A DNA stretch of 47,974 nt, from assembly GCF_001949145.1 (NCBI RefSeq), contig NW_019091532.1, positions 58,690-106,663 on the forward strand, read 5' to 3'. This document shows, piece by piece, positions 12,536 to 24,200 of the stretch (its first letter is position 1; each line of letters starts with the position of its first letter). Under the pieces are notes generated by a model. That model saw nothing but the letters and a program-made list of their open reading frames with translations. It was not told the origin of the DNA and did not search any database. Source of the DNA: Acanthaster planci. Taxonomy: Eukaryota; Echinodermata; Asteroidea; Valvatida; Acanthasteridae. The position numbers and the translations under genes are program-made.

Positions 12536-15159
12536 ACAGAAATATTTTCTTTACACCTGTTCAGAGTTTTTCTTTTGAATATTTTCTGGTGAAACGTCAG
12601 ACATATTTTGCCAAGATTGTTTGAATTCTTTCCTTTGAAACATTATTTTCAAGCCGTTAGCAATGTACTTCAGAATATAAGGACGCTGTTTGTGATTGTT
12701 TATATGTACATCTCACCCTACATGGTTTGTCGTGCATCACATAGCACATAATGGCCTGCCTTGTTGGGAGGTACTGTACTTTGTCAAGATGAAACTAATC
12801 ATACAGCTCCCTAGGTTGTCCAATCTTTTTTTGGGCTGGCCATCAGGTAGTGACGTGCCGTGACGATTCATCGATGCATGCCTGTCTTGGAGGCCTTCAG
12901 CACACATTCGCCGGAGCAAAACGATAACACCGTTTGCGTATTTTTCCCACCTCCAGGTGTCCCAGCGCGTATTCCTCAAGGAAGAAAAAGCACTCTCGGT
13001 GTTTTTGCAGCGGTTTGGAGTGTCTGTACACTGGGGAGTCCCGCAGTTTGCACACAGGCTGCACACGCCGGTAGAGTGTGAACTATTCCATTAGTCGTAT
13101 GTGGCATCCAACAACATCCAACAAGACGTGTCTAGGAAGGCACACAACGATCCCTAGTTCAATAATATGTACAGGCTGCAAGGGATGTTGTCATTGTCGG
13201 CCTCCTGAGGAACCAGAGTTTCAGAGCAGTCTGGAATTCCTCCCTCCCCCATCCCCGAGGCTAAGAACAGTTATTACAGAGCATGTTGAAATAAAGGATT
13301 CTGATTATTTGAACGATTATTTTTATCGTTTGAATTGCTTTCTATTAAAACTGCTGGTACTCTGATACAGGGTTTTAGCCGCGGTGGGCGGCACCGGGCG
13401 GCACCACCCAGTACTGCAAATTTCTGCCCGGCACTCAGGTTTGAAATTGGCTGTGCCACCCAGCACGGATTTTCCAAGAAATGAACCGAAATATTACTGA
13501 AAATTTAAATGTACCAATTTGATCGTATTTCAAGCATCAGAAAGCATTAAGAACTGCGCTCACTATGCTTTGTAATCCACACATTTATCCGGCACTAAAA
13601 TGGTCCTAGCTAGAACACTGTGCTGATATACTGAAGCAGTAGATCTACACATGGGTAATTCCAGAAAATTAGGAGTCCAACAGTGTGACATTTTTGTGTC
13701 CCTGTTACATCTGACCTTTGTTATTTGACATGGAAATATCACCGGAATTGATTTCAAACTATTTCATTGTTAATAAATTGATAAAATTATTATGCAGGTA
13801 ATTTGTAAGCCTTCCGGGAATTGATTGCTCAATCTTTCATTATTAGGGGTTGTAATCGCCATCTGTAATAACTCAGAATTGATCTGAGCTATTGGCAGCA
13901 ACATCTTGGTCTGGTCTGGTGGTATTGACCTTCAGGTGAATTTTATAAACAGTTTATTTTGTGTTTTTCAGGATACCGGTGCATAGCAACTTAGCTGGAG
14001 ATGTTTTTGTTAATAACAACCCTCACTCTTTAATCGAAAATGTGTGGATGCTGTCAACAGATTTTATAAAAAAACAATTTTTTGGGGTGTGGAAGAGTTT
14101 TTGTGGCCGCTTCTTATCGAGTAGCACAGTTGCTAAGCCTGATGAATTCATCTGGCCAAGGCAGACATGTTCAGACGGGCCTGAAAAAGCAGCGGCGTAA
14201 ATGTCAGGATGTCATGCCGGTCTGGTTTCAGCGATATAAAGCAAACCTGTGTGTCTCATCTCCACCCTGAACTCCCCATCTCTCCCCCACCCACACCCCC
14301 CCCCCTTCGAGTGTCGGGACATAAATGCGCCAGCCTGACAGCTTTAGTGCCGGCAGAGCCAGAAAGAATTACCGTTTGTTTGAAAGGTTGTTGGTGTTTA
14401 CTCAACTCAGCTTGTAGCCTGGTAATGAAGGTGGGGGAGATGTGGGTGGCCTGTGTGTAGAGTGGCCCACTGCTATCAAGACCTTGTCTTGGTGCAAAAG
14501 GGGAGGAGATATGGTACCTCTTGGTGGGTGGTTGTGGCAGGCAGCATAACCAGGGTGTAGTTTCTAAGGGGCACCCCGAGGTCTTCCCCCCCTTTTTTTG
14601 GAAGGGGGCTTTTTTTTTTTTATTTAAAAGTTAAATAACTATTGCTTGTATGTACCTGTATAAAGGTTGTGTTCATTTGCATGGGGGCACCTTGAAATAA
14701 AGAGTTCGGCTTGGGGCATGCCTTTCCACCCCTCAGCCAGTTATACCACCAGAGAGGCAACCTTTAAATGGAAATGCTAATTTTTTATTTTTCTTTTTAC
14801 CCTGTGTCTTACTTTGTTAAATATACATTTAGTTGGAGCCATATTTCATTGAGCTGCAGTGAAGAATACAGTGCAGTACAGTATCCTTTTATGTAATCGC
14901 TTTCCCCGATTTAGAAGAAATACTGGTTGGAAAAAAAAGAAAAACTTGTGTTATTCACTTGAGCCACATTTGAAGAAACTTGTCCTGGGGTGTGATTTGA
15001 GTGAATTTTTGACCAAATCATCATGTTCCCCCCCTTGGGATAGAAGTCATGCCTTGTCAGCTTCTATCCATGTAAAGTCACCTGTATCTTACTGTAGTCA
15101 TTGTCACAACCTCTCTGCTTGATGGACTTTGTGGAGTTTTTATTCAGCCTCCAATCTCA
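12536..15159. other. Non-coding, SSPN intron
   Basis: This lies directly upstream of the SSPN exon and is almost certainly intronic. It holds a GC-rich relic at 13375-13460 with two GGGCGGCACC words and two CCACCCAG words, a C-run near 14300, and a G/T-rich patch near 14570-14630. No exon is recognised. Confidence 0.6.
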
Positions 15160-15186
15160 TCTTGTCTCTCTCTCTCCTTCCACCAG
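15160..15186 (+). other. 3' splice acceptor of the SSPN terminal exon
   Basis: A long CT-rich tract (repeated TCTC, then CTTCCACCAG) ends exactly where homology to sarcospan begins. It sets the exon start at 15187 in phase 0. The open frame on this strand continues upstream only in a different frame, which is translated intron. Confidence 0.85.
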
Positions 15187-15651
15187 GCCTCCTTCTTCTT
15201 GCTCTCCGTTGTCTGTCTGTTTGTCAGCACCATTGCCAGCGCCTTCTGCGGGATCCAAGGGGAGAACATCCTGAGCCTGATCAACTCGGAGAAGTCCAAC
15301 TGCATCTCGGACAATCACTACACCTGCCACTGCACCAAGGTGGAGAGCGACGGACTGTCGCGCATCTACACCTTCTTGGACATCATCGACTGCCAGTCCT
15401 TCCTCCTCAACCTGAAGACCTACATGTTCATCCAGTGTATTCTCAACGGGCTGGGCGGCATAGCCTCCTTTCTTGTGGTCATCCTGATGTGGCGTAACCG
15501 GTACATGGATTTCCACTCGGGCCTGCGTTTCTACTCGTACAGTGCCAGCATCCCCAACCACCCCTGGTCCGACCCGCAGACCCCGCCCTACACGAACTAC
15601 ATCATGGCCAATGGCGACAACGGGCAGGATCAGTTTGTTTTTGATACGTGA
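15187..15651 (+). CDS. SSPN: Sarcospan homologue, terminal coding exon (partial gene)
   Basis: This exon encodes the last 154 residues of a four-TM protein homologous to sarcospan, a sarcolemma component of the dystrophin-glycoprotein complex that binds the sarcoglycans. It opens in phase 0 after a pyrimidine-rich tract ending CACCAG and stops with TGA at 15649-15651. In order it holds TM3 (about residues 3-23), an extracellular loop (24-78), TM4 (79-101, ending MWRNRY) and a cytoplasmic tail (102-154). The loop has Cys39, the pair Cys47-His-Cys49, a Leu-Ser-Arg at 58-59 context, and Asp68-Cys69. As I recall human sarcospan, it has the same CxC, then 19 residues, then DC, an LSR motif, and a TM4 ending MWKHRY. 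The tail is about 25 residues longer than the human one. TM1-TM2 must be on upstream exons that I cannot find here. The exon is visibly more GC-rich than its flanks. TMEM255 and ENTREP families were considered and fit the loop less well. Confidence 0.88.
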   Translation, partial: ASFFLLSVVCLFVSTIASAFCGIQGENILSLINSEKSNCISDNHYTCHCTKVESDGLSRIYTFLDIIDCQSFLLNLKTYMFIQCILNGLGGIASFLVVILMWRNRYMDFHSGLRFYSYSASIPNHPWSDPQTPPYTNYIMANGDNGQDQFVFDT

Positions 15652-18600
15652 CCGGCTTCGGCGAAGACGAAACAAATCGACAAACTCAGCAGACTGGGGG
15701 CAGTGTAAATACATCTATATTTTTTCTGTTCCTTGCAGAGATGTGCTGATGATGGACAGCATTCGTGGTTTTTTTTTGGGGGGTGGCATGCGAGTGATGG
15801 CGGAACTCCTTTGGTATTTATACCCGGAATTATAGACTCGAGGAGTCATCATCAATATCCAGTGAGCTGTGAAATCTGAGACTGTGATGTAGACTCAGCT
15901 TCATGATAAAACTTTCAATTCCTTCACATGGAATAATCTTGTGCAAGTGCAGAGAGTGTTTAACTTGAATCCAATTACTTATAATTTAAACTAACCTTCA
16001 TTGGGATAGAGTGGGTGCGTTCAGTGGGGAGGGGGTCATTTGTGAAATCAAAACCTTGTAAATGTCCAGGCATTGATTGTCAAATATAATTGAGTTTTAA
16101 CTCAAAATCTTTCAGGCCAAAATTATGGGTTTACCTCTGAAAAGGCTTGATGTGGTCTGGCAAGTCTTGGGGATATCGCCTTGTGTGTTTAATCGTCTGT
16201 TTTAACTTGAAGTTATACAAAAACAAAACTTTTAGAGAATGACCAATGTGTAAACCATTTGGGACACACGGTGTGAACACATCCATTCCTAGTGTTTTGA
16301 ATCAGCCTAGAATCCTAGCCATTTTTACAAGGACCATTCTAGAAGATGAAGACCTAAACAAGGCAAGGATTTGAGCCTCTGGAAACCCTACATGTAACCA
16401 TGCAGAATGCAGCAAAATCCATGAGTGAGAAGGTTCTACTCGGTATGGGTGGCATTGGTTGGAATGAAGTACTGGTAGGGAACAAAGGGCTTTCATCATC
16501 GCAGTTGCTGTGTTCTGTTGGATTCAACACAACTGCACACGTTGCTGGGTAATTGAGGATGCCAACAGAAAAACCAAGCAGGGTCAGAGTTCATGCCAGC
16601 GGGGTTTGTGTTTGCAGTTTCCCTCTGGATCTGAAACTGATCCTAACCATTTACTGTCCAAGGAATTGCCAAATGCACTTCTTCAAGGTGCGTTGGACTT
16701 CTCTGGAGCCACTACTGAATGCACATGCGAGCGCCTTACGAGGACGTTAAAACACAGATTCCAGTGAGATTGCAAACATTCGAGCACACTCTACTGCTGT
16801 TTCAAGTCTTTCTGAACTTTGTGCAGTGAACTGTTTCCAGCATACATGTAGCTTCATACCTGTATATGTTGTAAATATCCATTTTCAACCTAATTCACTA
16901 GATGGTACGTGTAGTTGTTGGGTGATTGGCTTTCAAGTTCGCAAACATTCCAATTGTGCATACTCATCAAATTTGTCACGAGTTGACTTCATATCTTTGC
17001 CCTCATCATTTCTGGAGCCAGTGCATTCTCCACCAAAGTACTTGCTCTTTTTTTGCCTCAAGAGGTCAAAGGTTAAACATAATTCATGCCTTACAGATGA
17101 GAAGGAATTTTCACCTTCGACGTAATTCAGCTTCAAGCCATTTTGTTTCTTCGAATGTCATGTCGGCAGTGATATTAGTTGAATCTAAACAGATCTGAAT
17201 CAATTTTTTCATCCATTTTTTTTTAAAGTTGATTTTGTAAGTAAGATTCACTGCTTTAAAGATTAGAATTCATTTCATTTAATAAATTTTTTTGTCACTG
17301 AATGCACCTGTAAATTTTCAGGTTGGTGAATTGCTTAATAAATTTCATGCTCCTAGAGTTCAATCATCTTTAACTTTCCAGAAACAGTACTGCTACAGTT
17401 TCAGGTTTTTGTCTTTTTTCACGTTCATTTCTGTCTGAATTACTCAAATGTTGAAGAAAGTCCCTCCAAAAGCTGTTTGGGTTGATTGTCTTTGGGTCAT
17501 CATGGCTGTAGGTTTAATGGTTTTGCCCCTTTTCTGGAGCATGTAAGACAAACTCTCCAGACCTTTTGCAACTTGATCAATGTCCATTCTCATTTTTAGG
17601 TCTTTGATTACAATTTCAGACTTCCTTGTTAAATGCATGATCAAAGTTTTCCTGCTTAACAGGGTTGAGTTAGTAAATTTCAAGTGTTGACCCTTGGAAT
17701 CATTTAAAGTCTTTTGTGATGCCAGGTTAAATGGAAATTTAATAGAGTTTGTACATTGTAGTGATTCTGCATTTTTTTAAACCAATATTCCAATTTAGCA
17801 GAGGATTTGAACAATTATTTTCTTTCGCATTGTTCAGAATGTAATTATGTTACACATGATAGAGGTACATTTTGACATTTGATGGAATGCCCATATTTTT
17901 GAATCTGTTTGTCAATCTCTTCGGGGTTTGGACAGGAGTAGCTTTTCATTTCCCGGGCTTTAATATTAATCCCAGTGAGGAATTGTCACAGAGACCGACA
18001 GTAGACAAGGGGGGGGGGAAATGACCGATATTTTATTGAAATGGGAGAGAGGCCAGGTTTGGTAATAACGGAATGATGAGACGGATTATTCCTGACAGGA
18101 TGATGGAGCAGATGGCCAGGGTTTTTATTATTAACGATGAGGTTGAGTCAAATTTCAGTCAATCCAATATTTTCCCTTTAATTGTCTTTTCCCCCCTCTT
18201 ATGCTCTTTTAAATGTTCTTTTTCTTCTTTTCAAAGAAAAAAAAAGCACTTACACTATGCAAGCCTGAAAAGCTGTTACTAGCCTTGCTGTATACTGTAC
18301 ATATATGAAAGTTAATGGAAGGGAGATGCCCCACTGTTATTGTTGATTCAACCTTGACTTTTTTGTGTGCTGGGTTTTAAGGTCTCAGAGAGATTCTGAA
18401 GTTTGAAGGGGTTTAATCTTTCAGATATGCAGTAATGGTGTAAATATTTTATGTATATTGTACTATTCGTATATTATCACCACATTCTTGTATATTATGA
18501 AAAGAAGAAAAATTCTCGGGGATATCATAAGCAGAGCCAAAGACAGGGTTGAGTTGTAGACGGACTCGTTCAGTTGGTTACTTGTGTGCAATCTTTCTGT

Positions 18601-19400
18601 ATATAGATAGAGTTACAATTTTATCCAGTTCTATTTATCACCGTGTTGATAACCATGTGCTATATAATCGCCATGGAGACGGTTTCTATGGTAACTTATG
18701 CTTTACCACTTATTTTTTACTGCTTTATAATACATGTATGCACAAAGAATGCCTTCTTTAAGATCGAAACTGCTTTCAAGGTGTTTGATGATTGGCAGAG
18801 CAATTAGTTGCTAAATTAATTTGTTTGACTTGATTAGGAAAGTCCTTTTCGTAGATGATCAGGAGAACAATTTGTAGATGTTTGGCAAAAACTTCAGATT
18901 ATCATTTTTCATGTTCACATTATAAAGTCGCATCTGTTTTAAAGTTGGAAAGTGTGGCAACTTTGAATTTGTTTGTTTGGTAATCCTTGACTCCACTCTG
19001 ATCTTGATCGTGAACGAGTCTTTCTTTGTCAATTTTGTGTGCACCATTGCCTGTGACCCCATATACTGTCCTCGGCATTTCGTTGGGATGAAATCTTTTT
19101 GCACGTTTGGAGTTTTGCAGATTGACAAGTGTATAAAAAAAATGTTTTAACAACAACATTATTTAAAATTAGTGCTCTCTTTCGTAGATTGTGTTGACGT
19201 TATCTTCGAAGAGATGGGACTGTACTTTTTGAACTAAAGTGGAATCTGTCGTTTTTCTTCCGCTTAAGAAATTCTTAGACAAAAAAAATTGTAATGGATT
19301 TGGGGAGCGTTTTGCCGTTTTTAATTTCTTTTAATTTGTACATAACAGTTTGAAGATAAGTTTTGCCAAAATCGTGTCCCGTTGCTCATATCAAGGATAG
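15652..19400 (+). other. Probable SSPN 3' UTR and immediate downstream sequence
   Basis: No coding exon is seen after the SSPN stop. Candidate poly(A) signals AATAAA lie at 17281-17286 and 17337-17342; I cannot tell which, if either, is used. UGUANAUA (Pumilio-type) sites occur at 15704, 16870, 18296, 18439, 18598 and 19337. If the later ones are real, the UTR is several kb long. The 19400 boundary is arbitrary, set after the last such site. Confidence 0.35.
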
Positions 19401-21180
19401 GTGATTTTAATTTAGGAATGACCAATGCACCAGAGTTTGTTTAAATTATAACCACGGAGGGTACCGGGGAAATTGAAGTAAAATGAAAACAAACCATTCA
19501 AACAAAATCGTGTTGGGAACTATTTACACAATGCTTTCGGCTTGGGACTGCACCATGGCTGACGATATTCCAACCGGTTTTCAGATTCTATTACCATTTC
19601 CCCCAATTTGTATATTTGTAGTTGCATCTGCTTTGATTATTCCAACAGGAAAGTTGTATCTTAATAATGTTTCGTGCTGTAAGAATACCGAAGACAGTGC
19701 GTATTCGTTTAACTGAATCGGTTTGTCGTAGTCCCGTGGAGGTCACATCTTTCTGTGTAGGCCTATTTGAATTCGTCAACAACCGTGCGAAAATATACCC
19801 AAACCCACACAAGAGGAGGAAAGTTAATGTAATATTCTCTGTTAAGTATGATGGTTCCATGAACAAATTTTTCAAACTAGAACGACTTCATCGCTCTAAA
19901 TTTGATTTTTTTTTTTTGCCCTTATAGTATTAAAAATTCAAAGGGTGTTCCATATTTTGCATGTTGTGGACAGGAAATCGAACTTCAGGAGTGCTTTATG
20001 TAATCACTAGATCGAATGGAATTGCATAGCATTTCGGTTTTCTGTACGCTTTTGTTTCAAACACGAATTTCAGTGATTTATCCCATTTTAGAATTGCTTA
20101 AAATGACGATTGAAACTTGACACTCAAGCCTCAATTTTGTCTATTTATTTCAGAGTGAACATCGGTTTCAGCCAAGTTCGGTACCGTAGTTCAGTGTAGT
20201 ATCCAGTATATATGATATATCGAGCATGGATATGTTACTGGGCCAAAGGGCCATGCAATGTTTATCCGAATTGTGATTATAAGGTAAGCCACACCTGCAG
20301 TGGAACTCACGTTGGCCAAGTGTCTTCAATGCATTTTTTAATTTCTGAACAAGCCCCTTTTGTCATTCCCCAATGTTAAGTTGCTCCAAAGCGCTATTGG
20401 CAAAAATTCCTCAATCCCCTTTTATTATACCAAAAATCAAGCAACTGACATTCTTCACCGGTCAGTAAGTTAAAAACGTATATTCATCGTATCACAGGCG
20501 TTTTCAATGAGTTTGAACGTGCTTGTTGGTCATTGCACGGAAGTACAGAAAACAACCCCCACCCCCAAAAAACACTACTTCGAATTTTGTTTTGCACGCC
20601 ATTTCTTGAATAGATTGGTAGTAAAAAAAAACAGCTTGGAACCGTGCGTGAACCTCATTATTTTGTTGGCAAAAGAGCTGCCCACCCGTAAACAAGGGGC
20701 ATTGTTCCATCATAGAGTGAAAACGTCAAAAATCTATTTCCAGCTGATTACTAGGACATGTGTAGAATGGTTTCTTCAGTAATGAGTGCAAGTCGGGATT
20801 AAATGACATGCCACGCCAGCCCAACTGTAGGAATTCCTTCCAAAAGAAGGGGCAACCATGCACAGGCCTACAGCAGATGGGAAAACTGTGGCTCTAAAAT
20901 AGAAAAACAAGCGGTGTCGAGCACGCGATGTCTTCTGAACGTTCAACCTTTGGTCGTTCAACCTCAACATACCACGTTGGGTGGTAATATTTTAAAGTCA
21001 ACATGGAGTAACACTGCAAAGGTGAACTTACAGCATGTAGAATCCTCTTTCCCTTGAGTCTGCTTCGATATATTCTTTATCTTACAATGTCTGCACAGGA
21101 GGGAAGTTGAGAAACGGTAAGTTTGCCATAAGGAACTTTGGATTCCTCGAAAACGAGCCAATTTTTTTCTTCATTCTGCG

Positions 21181-21222
21181 TTTGTTTTGTTTTGTTTTGT
21201 TTTGTTTTGTTTTGTTTTGTTT
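21181..21222. repeat. Pentanucleotide microsatellite (TTTTG)n
   Basis: About eight uninterrupted TTTTG units, ending in TTTCAG. The T-rich run plus CAG imitates a splice acceptor, but no conserved exon follows. Confidence 0.95.
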
Positions 21223-24200
21223 CAGATTTTGTCAAATCCAATCAATTCACCCCTCCCTCTGGAATGAGACACTTTTCCCTCATCTCTGAGCCAGTATCCG
21301 ATTCTGTTTGTTTCCCGAGGGTCTTTTCTCCGTCTTACTACTGCCAAACAGTTCCAAGATGATGCTCCGTGTGATGTATGCGGGCAGCGTGGCCAGACAG
21401 CGCGTGGCGTGCCGTCGTGGATTTTCATGATTACATAAAGATATACTTTGACACATATAAAGAGCTGCAGTCGCTTTAGCATCGTCTGGGGAAAAGAATC
21501 CCAGAAGGACACCGAGTTCATACCACGAACCGACATGTTCACGGTCCGCCGTCTGTCTGTAGGCTGTCACCACGCTTTTCTTGCTCATTATCGGCACTTG
21601 GGAAGTCAAATACAGGTCATCTAGATGTCTTCCTCATTTTAATGACCTTTTCAGTGGTTGGTGTTGTTTATTCGAAAAATTAACATGACGTTTCCTCTCA
21701 TCCCCAAAATTAAACACGCCGACGTTGGTTAAAAAAATAATAACAAAAAATGAACACAAAATTGTTACCGGTAGTAGTTATCTTCGAAAAAGGTGCGCTC
21801 CACCAAGGCGGGAGAAAAATCCAACGGTCTTTTGTCCAATGTTGATTTGTTAAATGAACCTTCTAAGCCGTGTTGCCCACGTGTGTTTACCTGATAGTTT
21901 TCACAATCGTGGCACTGTGAATGCCGTGAAGTCATTACCTATCATTTCAACCCGGTTCCCTTTGCCGTCTTGGCAATCATGGCATATTTAAAGGATTCTA
22001 TTTTTACAACTACTAACGGGCTATTGCCGAACAATCAGCGGGGAAATGTGCATTGATTGAGCACCGATAGTCGGGGACCCTGGACAGTTCAGTCGACGAT
22101 GGGCCCTTTCGTACCTGCGCTCGTAGTCCCTGGGAACTGCAAGAGCTGGTAATGCTTTTTTCTGCGAGCGAAATTCTCTCACCAGAGGTTAAGGTTTGTC
22201 TGCTCAGTCTTGGGTGGAAATTAACGTGGCGCGGGTTAGTAGTACGCGTGTGAAGTTTCCTGGAAGGGCATCTTGTTTTCAAGGACTATCTTATGCAAAT
22301 AAGTAGTTCGTGAGTCCTGTTTGAGGTGTATTTAGTTTAAAGAAAGCACTCTAGTTTGGTATCAAATGCGGTTTTGAAGATAAATCAAAAGAGCCGACAA
22401 AAAAATTAAACCAATTTGGCCCTTATTGGTATTTCTACATGCGAGCCGAAAGTTGGAAACTGCAGTGTAGGCTTACCGCATTTTTTTTTCGGAAGTTTAC
22501 AAAGGACATTGTAATGATGCAGTTCAGGTGATATTTCAACCTCATCAGAACACTCGTGATCTAGACAGGAATCAAGATTTAGTGTTTATCAGAATTTCTT
22601 ACCAGCGATCTGAATGAAGCCACTCCGCTCAGCTCAGCGTGATAAATGACACTTGCAGCTTGAGTTTCTCTTAACCCCCGCCCCTCCTCGATCCGATAAT
22701 GTATCGCGCTGCACCTGAGCACATTAATGGACGGGCGATTGATCGCCGTCGACAACCAAAAAAATGTGATCGTTCACAGAGGATCCAAGTTAAAAACCTG
22801 AACAAACACGCATCTCTTCGTCAGCCAGGAAAGAAGATACACAAAGACGATGTTGATTTTCTTGAAAGTGAGACAGATGTACAGGTCGCCCCGGTGTTGC
22901 CAACCGTGATAAAGTGGTCATTAAGTTGTGGTCTTTTCCTGTACCCCCTTAACACCTTGCGCAGACAATGAGAGAGTCGTGTACAGTTGCAGCCAAAGAT
23001 TAATCATCGGTCTTCACCCTCTCACTCGACATATTTTTTCCCTGGTTCGTTTTTTTTCCAGATCTGTCGGCACTTGACATTTAACAGAGTAGAGGTGGAG
23101 TCGGAGAAACGATGCTTATCTGGATGGGTTTGTGGGTGTAGGCCTAAGAGGCGAAGCACCCAGATGTAGCCCTCAACTATGCCAATGCATGGGCTATTCT
23201 CCCTCAAAATGACCGATGCTAGCAATTTCTAGCCCCATAGGCTTCCTTCTTTCCTGAGAGTAATCAATGTGGCATTCGTTAATGCTTTCTTCAGCTTTGA
23301 CCTTTTCAGGCATCTGGTTATAAAGAACCCTGCCTTCGGGCTGTGCGAGGCTAAATTGTTCCTTTCTCCTCAGATTGTAGACTACAGAGCCATATCTTCT
23401 GAAATACAGCAACTTTGAAGTCCAACATTTCCATCTTGTCAGATGGAATCGAATGTTGTCAAATGTTTCCCGGGGAGAAGGTTTCTAGTTCAAATTAGCC
23501 ATAACTATGGCACGCGTACCAAGGGTACCGATATTCACAAAATGCACCTGCTGCATTTGCATGGGGCATGTCATTCTTTGCATAGCCGACTTGCAAGACT
23601 GATACTTGGGCAGTCTGGTCAACTCTATTGGAAAAAAAATTGAACAGAAATTCCCCAGGTTACTGTCTGTTTCACTCCCTCCACCCCATCCTCTGAAATC
23701 TGTAATATATGAGGCCTTATCAAGTTGCCCTCTTGAAAATGCCCCTTAAAACCCGCTGAAAAATATCCCGGCAGGAAACGCCTTGGAGAAACACTGACAC
23801 GAGACAAGGATCTCCTTGGTGAAAAGGTAAAAAGAGCTAAGTTCGCCTAAGAAATTTATCATGTGCGAATAGAAGTCCTGACAGAGAACGACTATTATTA
23901 TCTATAGGCCAAAGATTAACAATCGCTTTCAAGTTTTGGCCGCTCTATCTACCAAAGTCGGTAAGGTAAATTCCAGCGGAGGACTAGGATGTTGACTCCG
24001 TAGTCTCTGTCCCTGGCAATTGCCCACCATTAATCATTTTAACACCGCGCTAAGTACTTCCATTAGAGTACATTAATCAGCCTGTTATTAATTTATGTCC
24101 TACACCAAGAGGGGATAAGCAGCCTGCTTCAGAGGGGAGGTAAGGTACCACACCACTTGACCTTTAGAGTCCCGCTATTCCTACCCCTCATCGATCTCCA

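Noticed and set aside
15129-15497. 122-codon + frame across the SSPN acceptor
   Set aside because: It reads through the pyrimidine tract and is out of frame with the sarcospan homology.
15187-15651. TMEM255 or ENTREP family as the identity of the exon
   Set aside because: Those families share a cysteine-rich loop before a last TM, but the 19-residue CxC-to-DC spacing, the LSR motif and MW-x-x-RY after TM4 fit sarcospan better.
15157-15714. 185-codon open frame on the - strand, the longest in the window
   Set aside because: It is antisense to the SSPN exon; the GC-rich third positions of the real exon suppress stops. The + frame has homology, TM segments and a splice acceptor.
21181-21224. 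TTTTG array ending TTTCAG as a real splice acceptor
   Set aside because: No recognisable exon follows; the tract is an ordinary microsatellite.
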